A DNA stretch of 64,000 nucleotides from Micromonospora andamanensis (GTDB taxonomy: Bacteria; Actinomycetota; Actinomycetes; Mycobacteriales; Micromonosporaceae), in assembly GCF_016863495.1 (NCBI RefSeq), contig NZ_BOOZ01000008.1, positions 62,001 through 126,000 on the forward strand, read 5' to 3'. Under the pieces are notes generated by a model, which was given only the letters and a program-made list of their open reading frames with translations, ran no database searches and had not been told where the DNA came from. The number at the start of each line of letters is the position of its first letter. Position 1 is the stretch's first letter. This document shows, one piece after another, positions 9,326 to 18,343 of this stretch. A program made the position numbers and the translations under genes.

Positions 9326-10662
9326 ATGGTGATGGTCTGGGCCAGCTCGTTGACCGTCAGGTTGTTCTCCACCGCCAGCGTGATCGGCATGACCAGCTCA
9401 CTTGCCTTCGGGGCGACCACCACGCCGCCGATCACCTGGCCGCTGGCCGGGCGGCAGAACAGCTTGACGAAGCCGTCCGGGATCTCGTCCATCTTCGCCC
9501 GGGCGTTGCCGCCGAGCGGGAGCATCACCTGACGCGCCGGCACCTTCCCGGCGTCCACCTCGTCCTGCGAGACCCCGACGGTGGCCAGCTCCGGGTCGGT
9601 GAAGACGTTCGCGGAGACGGTACGCAGCCGCAGCGGTCGGACCGCCTCACCGAGCGCGTGCCACATCGCGATCCGCCCCTGCATCGCGGCGACGCTGGCC
9701 AGCGGCAGCACCCCGGTGCAGTCGCCGGCCGCGTAGATGCCTGGCACGTTGGTCCGGGACACCCGGTCCACCGTCACGTAGCCGCCCCGGGCCAGTTCGA
9801 CGCCGTACTCGGCCAGGCCCAGCTCGGCGGTGTTGGGGATGGAGCCGACAGCGATGAGGGCGTGGGACCCGGAGACCGTACGACCGTCGGAGAGCTCGAC
9901 CTCGACGCCGTCGCCGACGCGCCGGACGCTCTCGGCGCGGGAGTTGTTCAGGATGCTCATGCCCCGGGTCCGGAAGACCCGCTCGATCGCCTGCGCGGCG
10001 TCGGCGTCCTCGTGCGGCATCACCCGGTCACGGCTGGAGACCAGGGTCACCTCGACACCCATCGCGAGGTAGGCGCTGGCGAACTCCGCGCCGGTCACGC
10101 CGGAACCGACGACGATCAGGTGCTCCGGCAGCTCGGGCAGGTCGTAGACCTGCCGCCAGGTCAGGATGCGTTCGCCGTCGGGCAGCGCGGTGGGTAGCTG
10201 GCGGGGCGTGGCGCCGGTGGCGATCAGCACCGTCGAGGCGTCGATGGCGTACGCCGCCTCCTCACCGTCGGGCGTGACGATGACCCGGTGGGTGTGACCG
10301 AGCGTGTCCTCGCCGAGACGGGCACGCCCGGACACGAAGGTGACCCCGGCCTTGACCAGCTTCGCGTGGATGTCACCGGACTGCGCCAGGGCGAGCCGCT
10401 TGACCCGGTCGTTCACCGCCCGCGCGTCGACGGTGACCGCCTCCAACCCGTCGGAGTGCACCCCGAACACCTCGGTGTCCCGGTAACCGGTCACCACCTC
10501 CGAGCTGGCGATGAAGGTCTTCGACGGCACGCAGTCGGACAGCACGCAGGCACCCCCCGCGCCCTCGGCCTCCACGACTGTGACGTCGGCGTCCAGCTGA
10601 GCCGCCACAAGTGCCGCCTCGTAGCCCGCCGGCCCCCCGCCGATGATCACGATCCGGCTCAC
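9259..10662 (-). CDS. lpdA: NAD(P)H-quinone dehydrogenase LpdA
   Basis: FAD flavoprotein (467 aa) of the disulfide-reductase fold, matching mycobacterial LpdA, which reduces quinones with NAD(P)H and is not a true lipoamide dehydrogenase. It has an N-terminal dinucleotide fold (RIVIIGGGPAGYE), redox cysteines Cys39 and Cys44 (GGACVLSDCVPSK), a second fold (VVGSGVTGAEFASAY) and a C-terminal dimer domain. The catalytic His-Glu pair of lipoamide dehydrogenases is replaced: the region reads TIYPSLSGSVTEA, with Tyr for His. The start is one of two adjacent GTGs (10665 or 10662) after GGAGGAAGG. It is divergent from the GGCT-like gene. Confidence 0.92.
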   Translation of the reverse strand: MSRIVIIGGGPAGYEAALVAAQLDADVTVVEAEGAGGACVLSDCVPSKTFIASSEVVTGYRDTEVFGVHSDGLEAVTVDARAVNDRVKRLALAQSGDIHAKLVKAGVTFVSGRARLGEDTLGHTHRVIVTPDGEEAAYAIDASTVLIATGATPRQLPTALPDGERILTWRQVYDLPELPEHLIVVGSGVTGAEFASAYLAMGVEVTLVSSRDRVMPHEDADAAQAIERVFRTRGMSILNNSRAESVRRVGDGVEVELSDGRTVSGSHALIAVGSIPNTAELGLAEYGVELARGGYVTVDRVSRTNVPGIYAAGDCTGVLPLASVAAMQGRIAMWHALGEAVRPLRLRTVSANVFTDPELATVGVSQDEVDAGKVPARQVMLPLGGNARAKMDEIPDGFVKLFCRPASGQVIGGVVVAPKASELVMPITLAVENNLTVNELAQTITIYPSLSGSVTEAARQLMLHELE

Positions 10663-10768
10663 CACTATCGACCTTCCTCCATGCTCACAGTGACTTTCTT
10701 CTCCCCGACGCGTCCGACACGCACCGTCGTATTCTCCCCCACGCGCCGGCCGGGCTATCGTCATCGCC

Positions 10769-11224
10769 GTGCGTCATTACGCCGCCTACGGCTCGAACCT
10801 GGACCCCGCTCGAATGCGTGCCTACTGCCCGCACTCGCCGATGGTGGGCATCGGCTGGTTGGAAGGCTGGCGGCTCACCTTCGCCGGTGAGGACGTCATC
10901 GGCTGGGAGGGCGCGGTCAGCACAGTTGTCGAGTCGCCAGGCGACCGGGTTTTCGTGGCGCTCTACGACATCCACCCGTACGACGCGGCCCAGTTGGACG
11001 AGATCGAGGGCGTCACCTCCGGCACGTACCGGAAGCTGACGGTGCGCGTCTCGACGCTCGACGGCGACGTGACGGCCTGGGTCTACGTCTTCGACGGCTA
11101 CGAGGGCGGCCTGCCCACGTCCTGGTACCTCTCGGAGATCGCGAACGCCGCCGAGAAGGCCGGCGCGCCTGACGACTACGTCATCGAGCTGCGGTCCCGG
11201 CCCACCGGCACCGCGTCGGCGTAG
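10769..11224 (+). CDS. Gamma-glutamylcyclotransferase-like protein
   Basis: Small cytosolic protein (151 aa) of the GGCT/AIG2 fold. The diagnostic YGSNLDP motif is at residues 7-13, and an acidic segment DIHPYDAAQLDEIEG could supply the catalytic glutamate. Family members release 5-oxoproline from gamma-glutamyl peptides; the substrate here is unknown. GTG 10769 has TATCGT 7 nt upstream and no Shine-Dalgarno, indicating a leaderless start. It is divergent from lpdA. Confidence 0.85.
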   Translation: MRHYAAYGSNLDPARMRAYCPHSPMVGIGWLEGWRLTFAGEDVIGWEGAVSTVVESPGDRVFVALYDIHPYDAAQLDEIEGVTSGTYRKLTVRVSTLDGDVTAWVYVFDGYEGGLPTSWYLSEIANAAEKAGAPDDYVIELRSRPTGTASA

Positions 11225-11317
11225 CGGGTCTCCCACCTGCTCAGTCTGCTACCGGTCGTCGTGGCGCCGGGCGCCGACCCCTGGTCCGGGGAGAATCGTC
11301 CCAGGATGGGCTGGTTC

Positions 11318-12055
11318 TCAGCGCTCTGTGTGGGTCCGCGCCACTGTCAACAGCTCGACCAGCTCCGCGCCCTCAGTCGGCCCCAGCGTGGTGAAGGCCG
11401 GCGCGACGAGCCGGTCGGTCATCGCCTCGGCCCACAACCGCCGCCGCACCAGTGGTCCGACCGGCGGGTAGGGCGGCGGCCAGCCACAGGCCATCGCGCC
11501 GCTGGCTCCCTCGGGCCCGGCCAGCACCGCCTCCAACGGCGTCATCCCGCTGGCGCGTACGGCCACCAGATGCGCGCCTGTGAAGTGCTCGCGCAGCAGG
11601 CGTAGGCCGACGGCGAGCCGGGCGCCCGGGGTCGTCGCGTCCAGCGGCATGGCACGCCAGGCCGCGAAGAGCGGCATCGCGCTGGCGTCGGCCGCCGCGA
11701 CGGCCCGTTCCACGAGCACCGTGAGTCGGTCGACGCGGGGCAGGTCACCGAGCACCTCCTCGCCCCACCGGCAACACTCGGCGAGGCTGGCAGCGGCCAC
11801 CTCGGACGGCCGGACCGTGCGGGCGGCGGCGTCCCAGCCGTCGGCCACCGCATCGGGGGCGATGAAGCCGAGCGCCGCCGCCACGGTCTCGGCCCGTACT
11901 TCACCCAACGCGCCGGCCCGACCTGTGACGTAGAAGGCCCATCCGGAGATGCCGAGCAGCCGAGCCCGGCGCAGCGTGGTGGGGCACCTGCTGTACGCCT
12001 CACCGAGGGCGAGCACCGCCGGCTTGCTCAACGCCGCGACCTGCTCCGGCGTCAT
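11318..12055 (-). CDS. SCO6745-type hypothetical protein
   Basis: Soluble, mostly helical protein (245 aa) that I match to the actinobacterial SCO6745-like family, function unknown. It starts MTPEQVAALSKPAVLALGEA and carries a conserved-looking GWAFYVTGRAGALGEV stretch and a GWPPPYPPVGPLVRRR segment. ATG 12055 is preferred. However, the frame stays open upstream to a TTG at 12157 that overlaps the TGA of the preceding gene, and that extension would be encoded by a 27-bp tandem repeat. It is the last gene of an apparent MBL / coiled-coil / SCO6745 operon. Confidence 0.72.
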   Translation of the reverse strand: MTPEQVAALSKPAVLALGEAYSRCPTTLRRARLLGISGWAFYVTGRAGALGEVRAETVAAALGFIAPDAVADGWDAAARTVRPSEVAAASLAECCRWGEEVLGDLPRVDRLTVLVERAVAAADASAMPLFAAWRAMPLDATTPGARLAVGLRLLREHFTGAHLVAVRASGMTPLEAVLAGPEGASGAMACGWPPPYPPVGPLVRRRLWAEAMTDRLVAPAFTTLGPTEGAELVELLTVARTHTER

Positions 12056-12070
12056 CCCGCCCCGCCCGAG

Positions 12071-12151
12071 GGTCCGCCCGTGCGGGATCCACCCGACGGT
12101 CCGTACGTGAAGGATCCGCCCGAAGGTCCGTCCATGAGGGACCAGTCTGCC
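12071..12151. repeat. 27-bp tandem repeat, three copies
   Basis: Three 27-bp units begin at 12071, 12098 and 12125, each opening GGTCCG; units 1 and 2 share GGATCC and CCCGA blocks, and unit 3 is more diverged. The period is a multiple of three and the minus strand is open across it, giving a 9-residue periodicity (HGRTFGRIL, HVRTVGWIP, HGRTLGRGG) upstream of the SCO6745-type gene. Confidence 0.8.
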
Positions 12152-12153
12152 GG

Positions 12154-13077
12154 TCAACCGTCGGTGTCGGCATCCCCCTCCTCGGCGTCCAGCGCCTCCA
12201 TCGCGGCCTCGACCTCGCCGGCACGCCGCCGGGCGGTGCTCAGCGTCCGTTCGGCGGCCTGGCGGGCCAGCCGGGAGCGGCTGAGTTCCTGTTCGGCGAC
12301 GGCCCGACGGCGTTCCAGTTCGGCAAGTTCCGCCTCGACTGCGTCCAGCGCGGCCGTCCCGTCGCGTTCGGCCGCCACCGCGCCGGCCAGGTCCGTCTCG
12401 GCCCGTTCCTGATCGGTACGCGCCCGGTCCAGTTCCTTCGCCAACGCCTGGCGGCGACGGGTCCGTTCGGCCCGGGCCGCCCGCTGCGCCTGCTCGGCCC
12501 GCAACGCGCCCCGATCCGGTGGACGCTGTCGCACCCCGGCGGCGGGCGGCGGTTCCTCCCCGCCGGTGACCAGACGCAACTGTGGGCGGGGCACCTCGCC
12601 GAACCCCGCGTAGTGGGCCGGCCGCAGGAGCCGCCCGGAACGCACCTGCTCGGCCACCTCGACGTCGGAAAGCGCGGCGTTGAGGGTCGCCTCGACCTCG
12701 GCCAGCGGCAGCTTCCCGCCCGCCGGAGCACCCTCGACACCGGCGGCGAGTCGGCGTACCTCGGTGACCAGCGCGCCGACCACCGCCCGCCGCTGCGCGG
12801 ACAGTTCCCGCAGGCGCGGGCCGCGCAGCTCGCGCTGGGCCTCCCGGAGCGCCTCGGCCAGCTGCGCCAGCTCGGACACCAGCTCCGGTCGCTCCAGTGC
12901 GAGCAGATTCACCAGCCAGGCGGCCACCGTGGGCCGACGCAACCGGGCGATCTCCCGCGCGGTTCGTGGATCGCCGGACCGGCGGGCCTGGGCGGCGGCG
13001 TCGTCCCGGGCGGCGACGAACCGGTCCGGTGGGGTGCGGTACAGCTGTTCGACGAGGTCGGCTGGGGGCTCGGGCAT
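12154..13077 (-). CDS. Coiled-coil hypothetical protein
   Basis: Unrecognised soluble protein (307 aa), seemingly actinobacterial. The first ~170 residues are helical, including PPDRFVAARDDAAAQARR and RRPTVAAWLVNLLAL. A short Pro-rich link follows, then about 120 residues rich in Arg, Ala and Glu with heptad-like spacing (AEQAQRAARAERTRRRQALA onwards) that should form a long coiled coil ending in an acidic tail. The start ATG lies 4 bp after the MBL-protein stop, so the two are surely co-transcribed. No catalytic motif was seen. Confidence 0.78.
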   Translation of the reverse strand: MPEPPADLVEQLYRTPPDRFVAARDDAAAQARRSGDPRTAREIARLRRPTVAAWLVNLLALERPELVSELAQLAEALREAQRELRGPRLRELSAQRRAVVGALVTEVRRLAAGVEGAPAGGKLPLAEVEATLNAALSDVEVAEQVRSGRLLRPAHYAGFGEVPRPQLRLVTGGEEPPPAAGVRQRPPDRGALRAEQAQRAARAERTRRRQALAKELDRARTDQERAETDLAGAVAAERDGTAALDAVEAELAELERRRAVAEQELSRSRLARQAAERTLSTARRRAGEVEAAMEALDAEEGDADTDG

Positions 13078-13081
13078 CGGC

Positions 13082-13714
13082 TCAGCCGTCGATCCGACTG
13101 CCCGGCTCCAACCGCCGGTACTCGCTGCCGGACAGCGCCGTGTACTGCCGGTCCAGCACCGCGTAGCCGTTGTCGTTGAGCAGGGCGTCGTGCAGCGCGA
13201 AGACCCGGCGTGGGGCTACCGCCCGGATGAAGTCGACCACCTCGGAGAACTTCGACCAGGGCGCGTGGATCGGCGCGAAGAGGGTGTCGACCTGGACGTC
13301 GTCCGGGACGAAGAGAGCGTCCCCAGGGTGGTAGACGACATCGTTCAGCAGGTAGCCGAGGTTGTCGATCACCGGGATGTCGGGATGGATCACCGCGTGC
13401 CGACCGCCGTGGGCGCGTACCGGGACTCCGGCGGCGGTGAACGACTCTCCGGGGGCCACCGGGTGCAGCACGTCGGCGGCGTCGCCGAGGGTGCCGGCCA
13501 GCGACGCCGGACCGTGGATGACGAAGGGACGCCGGGCCAACTGGCGGTTCACCGCGGCCACGTCGAGATGATCCGGGTGTTCGTGGGTGACCAGCACGGC
13601 GTCGGCGCCGTCCAACGCCAGCGCCGGCTCACTGAACATCCCCGGGTCGATGACCAGCACTCCCCCGTCGTGCTCGACCCGCAGGCACGAGTGGGCGTAC
13701 TTGGTGAGCCGCAT
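13082..13714 (-). CDS. MBL-fold metal-dependent hydrolase (UlaG-like)
   Basis: Metallo-beta-lactamase fold protein (210 aa). The metal motif HEHPDH is at residues 44-49 (LVTHEHPDHLD), with later metal-binding candidates in HGGRHAVIHPD and HDALLND. The short N-terminus MRLTKYAHSCLRVEHDGG resembles UlaG/YcjG-type hydrolases. The substrate is unknown. ATG 13714 follows a GGGAGG Shine-Dalgarno. It is the first gene of a three-gene minus-strand set and is divergent from the DUF4349 lipoprotein. Confidence 0.87.
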   Translation of the reverse strand: MRLTKYAHSCLRVEHDGGVLVIDPGMFSEPALALDGADAVLVTHEHPDHLDVAAVNRQLARRPFVIHGPASLAGTLGDAADVLHPVAPGESFTAAGVPVRAHGGRHAVIHPDIPVIDNLGYLLNDVVYHPGDALFVPDDVQVDTLFAPIHAPWSKFSEVVDFIRAVAPRRVFALHDALLNDNGYAVLDRQYTALSGSEYRRLEPGSRIDG

Positions 13715-13828
13715 CGTGATGCCTCCCATATCGATTCGTGACGTCCTGAGCGCAGTCTGCCGGAACCTGCGCGGTGGTGTGTGGCGTCCGAGCCAATGCC
13801 CGCTCGGGCAGTTGAAAGGGGAACGGGG

Positions 13829-14806
13829 ATGGGAATGGGAATGGGAAGAGCCCGCTTTCACGGGACCACGGCGGTGGCGACACTTGCCGCGCTGCTGATG
13901 CTCGCCGGCTGCGGCAGCGGCGGCGGCAGCGATGACTCGGGAGCCACCGACACCGCGGCCGAGGCGCCCGCGGCGGCCCCGGCCGAGGCGCAGGGTGGGG
14001 CCGTCGAGGCGCAGGGCGGTGCCGGCGCGGCGGCGGACACCCGGGTCGATCAGCGGTCCATCATCTACACCGGATCGATGAGGGTGCAGGTGGACGATGT
14101 GGACGTCGCCGCCCGGGACGCCGCCGCCGCGGCCACCCGGGCCGGCGGCTTCGTCGGCGGGGACCAGCGCCGCAGCTCCGACGCCGACGCGGTGGCCGAT
14201 CTCGAACTGCGGGTGCCGGCGCCGCGGTTCTACGCGGTGGTGGAGGAACTAGCCGGCCTCGGCCGGCAGGAACGTCGAGAGATCGGTACGCAGGACGTCA
14301 CCGAGGAGACAATCGACCTCGACGCCCGGATCGCCAGCCAGCGGGCCCGGGTGGAGAGCGCCCGGCGGCTGCTCGCCCAGGCCGACTCGATAAGTGATCT
14401 CGTGAGCATCGAGAACGAACTGGCCCGGCGGGAGGCCGACCTGGCTTCGCTGGAGGCGAAGAAGCGGCGGCTGGCCGACCTCACCGCACTGTCCACCATC
14501 ACCGTCACCCTGGTGGGGCCGGGTGTCACTGTCGCCGATGAGGAGGATCAGATCGGCTTCCTGGTGGGTCTCAAGGGCGGTTGGCAGGTGTTCCTGTCCT
14601 CGATGACCATCCTGCTCACCGTGCTGGGCGCGATCCTGCCGTGGCTGCTGGTCTTCGGCGTACCGGTGGGTGCGCTGTGGTGGCTGGCCCGCCGTCGCCG
14701 CCGGAACCGACAGGCGGTGCCGGCGCTCGTCGCACCGGTCGGCGCGCCACCACCGCCCGGGGTCAGCGCGCCGCCGCCAGTGCCTGGAGCGCGGTCTGCA
14801 CCATGA
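13829..14806 (+). CDS. DUF4349 lipoprotein
   Basis: Membrane-anchored protein (325 aa). The N-terminus MGMGMGRARFHG is followed by a hydrophobic stretch and an LAGC lipobox, so it should be an exported lipoprotein. After an Ala/Gln-rich low-complexity part, residues ~80-235 form the DUF4349 domain (RSIIYTGSMRVQVDDV through STITVTLVGPG) with a coiled coil in the middle. A transmembrane helix (about 255-285) and an Arg-rich plus Pro-rich cytoplasmic tail close it. Three ATGs (13829, 13835, 13841) lie in a GGGAAT repeat after GAAAGGGG; the first is used. The 3' end overlaps the convergent amidohydrolase by 44 bp. Confidence 0.87.
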   Translation: MGMGMGRARFHGTTAVATLAALLMLAGCGSGGGSDDSGATDTAAEAPAAAPAEAQGGAVEAQGGAGAAADTRVDQRSIIYTGSMRVQVDDVDVAARDAAAAATRAGGFVGGDQRRSSDADAVADLELRVPAPRFYAVVEELAGLGRQERREIGTQDVTEETIDLDARIASQRARVESARRLLAQADSISDLVSIENELARREADLASLEAKKRRLADLTALSTITVTLVGPGVTVADEEDQIGFLVGLKGGWQVFLSSMTILLTVLGAILPWLLVFGVPVGALWWLARRRRRNRQAVPALVAPVGAPPPPGVSAPPPVPGARSAP

Positions 14807-16022
14807 GTCGTACGCCCGCCGGGATGGCCCGTTCGTCCACGTCGAACGACGCCCGGTGCAGGTCGACGTTCGGCCCGGAGCGGCCGACCCCGAGCCGAGC
14901 CAGGGCACCGGGGACGTACTCCAGATACCAGGAGAAGTCCTCGCCGCCCATGCTCTGCGGGGTCTCCGCGACGCCCTCCGGGCCGAGCGCGGCGGCGGTG
15001 GCCGCGTTCAGCACCCCGATGGCCCGCGCGTCGTTGCAGACCGGCGGGCGACCGCGCAGGTACTCCAGGTCGACAGTGGCGCCGGTCGGTGCGATGACGT
15101 CCCGGACCACCTGCGAAACAATCTTCGGAGCCGACTCCCAGGCGTCTCGGTCCATCACCCGCAGCGTGCCGGAGGCGGACGCCTCGGACGGGATGACGTT
15201 GTACCGGGTGCCGGCGGAGGCGTGACCGAAGACCAGCAGCAGCCCGCTGTTGGCCGGCACCCGGCGGCTGACCAGAGCCGGGACCTCGGTGATCAGCCGC
15301 CCGAGCGCGTCGACCAGGTCCACGGTCAGGTGCGGGCGGGCGGTGTGGCCGCCCGGGCCGGTGAGGCGGACCGTGACGTTGTCGGCGGCGGCGGTGATCG
15401 GGCCGACCCGCAGCCCAACCTGGCCGACCGGCAGGTTCGGGTCGCAGTGCAGCGCGAAGATCTGCACCACGTCGTCGAGGCCGCCGGCCTCGATCACCTC
15501 AAGCGAGCCGCAGGGCAGGATCTCCTCGGCGGGCTGAAAGATCAACCTGACCCGGCCGGGCAGCTCGCCCAGGTCGGCCAGCTGCGCAAGCAGCATGCCG
15601 ACGCCCAACATGATCGTCGTGTGCACGTCGTGACCGCAGGCGTGGCAGACCCCGTCGACAGTGGAGCGGTACGGCACGTCCTTGACGTCGGTGAGCGGCA
15701 GCGCGTCGATGTCGGCCCGCAGCGCGATCACGGGACCGTCCGGGCGGCCGTTGATGTCGCAGATCACCCCGTTGCCCTTGGGCAGCATCCGCGGCTGCAA
15801 CCCGGCCAGCGAGAGTTCCCGGGCGACCAGGGCGGCGGTCTCGAACTCCGCGCCGGACAGCTCCGGGTGCGAGTGAATGTGACGGCGCGTGGCGATCAGG
15901 CCCGGTACCCGGAGGGCGAGCAGGTGATCCAACTCGAAGGGCAGGGGCTGGGAACCGGTCGGCACCTCCGGCCAGGACGGCGCCAGTTGGTGACCGGTAG
16001 GCATCGTCAACGCACTCGTCAC
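14763..16022 (-). CDS. M20-family amidohydrolase (AmiA/AmiB-like)
   Basis: Zinc-dependent peptidase/amidohydrolase (419 aa) of the M20D group, which hydrolyses N-acyl amino acids or similar amides. Metal-binding signatures are RRHIHSHPELSG near the N-terminus, VCHACGHDVHTT and a later MGGEDFSWYLE; a dimerisation domain separates the two catalytic halves. GTG 16022 is preferred because GAAGAGAA lies about 7 nt upstream; an ATG at 16004 is the alternative. Placement between lpdA and pmmB matches amiA1/amiB1 in mycobacteria. Its 3' end overlaps the convergent DUF4349 gene. Confidence 0.88.
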   Translation of the reverse strand: MTSALTMPTGHQLAPSWPEVPTGSQPLPFELDHLLALRVPGLIATRRHIHSHPELSGAEFETAALVARELSLAGLQPRMLPKGNGVICDINGRPDGPVIALRADIDALPLTDVKDVPYRSTVDGVCHACGHDVHTTIMLGVGMLLAQLADLGELPGRVRLIFQPAEEILPCGSLEVIEAGGLDDVVQIFALHCDPNLPVGQVGLRVGPITAAADNVTVRLTGPGGHTARPHLTVDLVDALGRLITEVPALVSRRVPANSGLLLVFGHASAGTRYNVIPSEASASGTLRVMDRDAWESAPKIVSQVVRDVIAPTGATVDLEYLRGRPPVCNDARAIGVLNAATAAALGPEGVAETPQSMGGEDFSWYLEYVPGALARLGVGRSGPNVDLHRASFDVDERAIPAGVRLMVQTALQALAAAR

Positions 16023-16555
16023 GTCGAATTCTCTTCGATCACTAGAAATGGATGGATCATCGGGATCAGCAGACAGCGTAGACCCACGACGGTAACTCTG
16101 CGCAACCTCGTTCCGGTGATGATCGGACAGCACAGCGTCACGTATGCCCTGCTGAGAGCGTCCGTAGGTGAGCGGCACAGCAGGTAGATCGCGGTCGTAC
16201 GCCGTCATCCACCTCTCACCTCCTACAACGCGTAATCGCGTCCCGGGCGCCGAGAATCTTCTCGGAACCATCGTCGTCGTTCCGAATTGTCGCATTAGTC
16301 GCGCCAATGAACTGACGGTACGACAATTACCCGACCACTCCCGGCAACGTGCACCCGTGGACATTCACACGCACGGAAGCCGTCCGACCGCACACCGTGT
16401 GCGTCCGTGTGATCACCGGAAGCGGAGTACCCGGGGGCGGGCCGTTCGACACGCTGCGCAACTGTCGACACTCCGCCCGCGAGACCGGTGCGCGGCAGCC
16501 GGACCTACCGGCTGCGCGGGTCGGCCGTTCGTCTGCGGCCGACGGCGGACCGCCC
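16023..16555. other. 533-bp gap between mutase and amidohydrolase genes
   Basis: Both flanking genes are on the minus strand. I found no convincing gene; open frames here look like chance. The part at 16030-16340 is noticeably less GC-rich than its surroundings and should hold the amidohydrolase promoter. A 15-bp palindrome (7-bp arms CGCACAC/GTGTGCG, one central base) lies at 16389-16403, inside a broader CACGGA/TCCGTG inverted repeat. Confidence 0.5.
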
Positions 16556-18139
<1,584 letters not shown>

Positions 18140-18343
18140 CCACGGATGGTAGGACGCGCGGTTCAGGTGCCGGGTGAGGGATACCGCACACCGCGTCGGC
18201 TGCCACGACAAGAGGTGAGTGGCTGCACACGTACCGTCGAGTACTGGAAACGTCCGCCGCGCCGGCTTTCGCATCGGGCGTCTGAACCAGCAAGATAGGG
18301 GGGTTGTGTCCCAGCCCTCTCGACTTCCCCCGGTGGCTTTTCT

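Noticed and set aside
18140..18343. Cobalamin riboswitch upstream of the mutase
   Set aside because: The mutase start appears leaderless, and I could not find B12-box-like sequence or a long structured leader in the 204-bp divergent gap.
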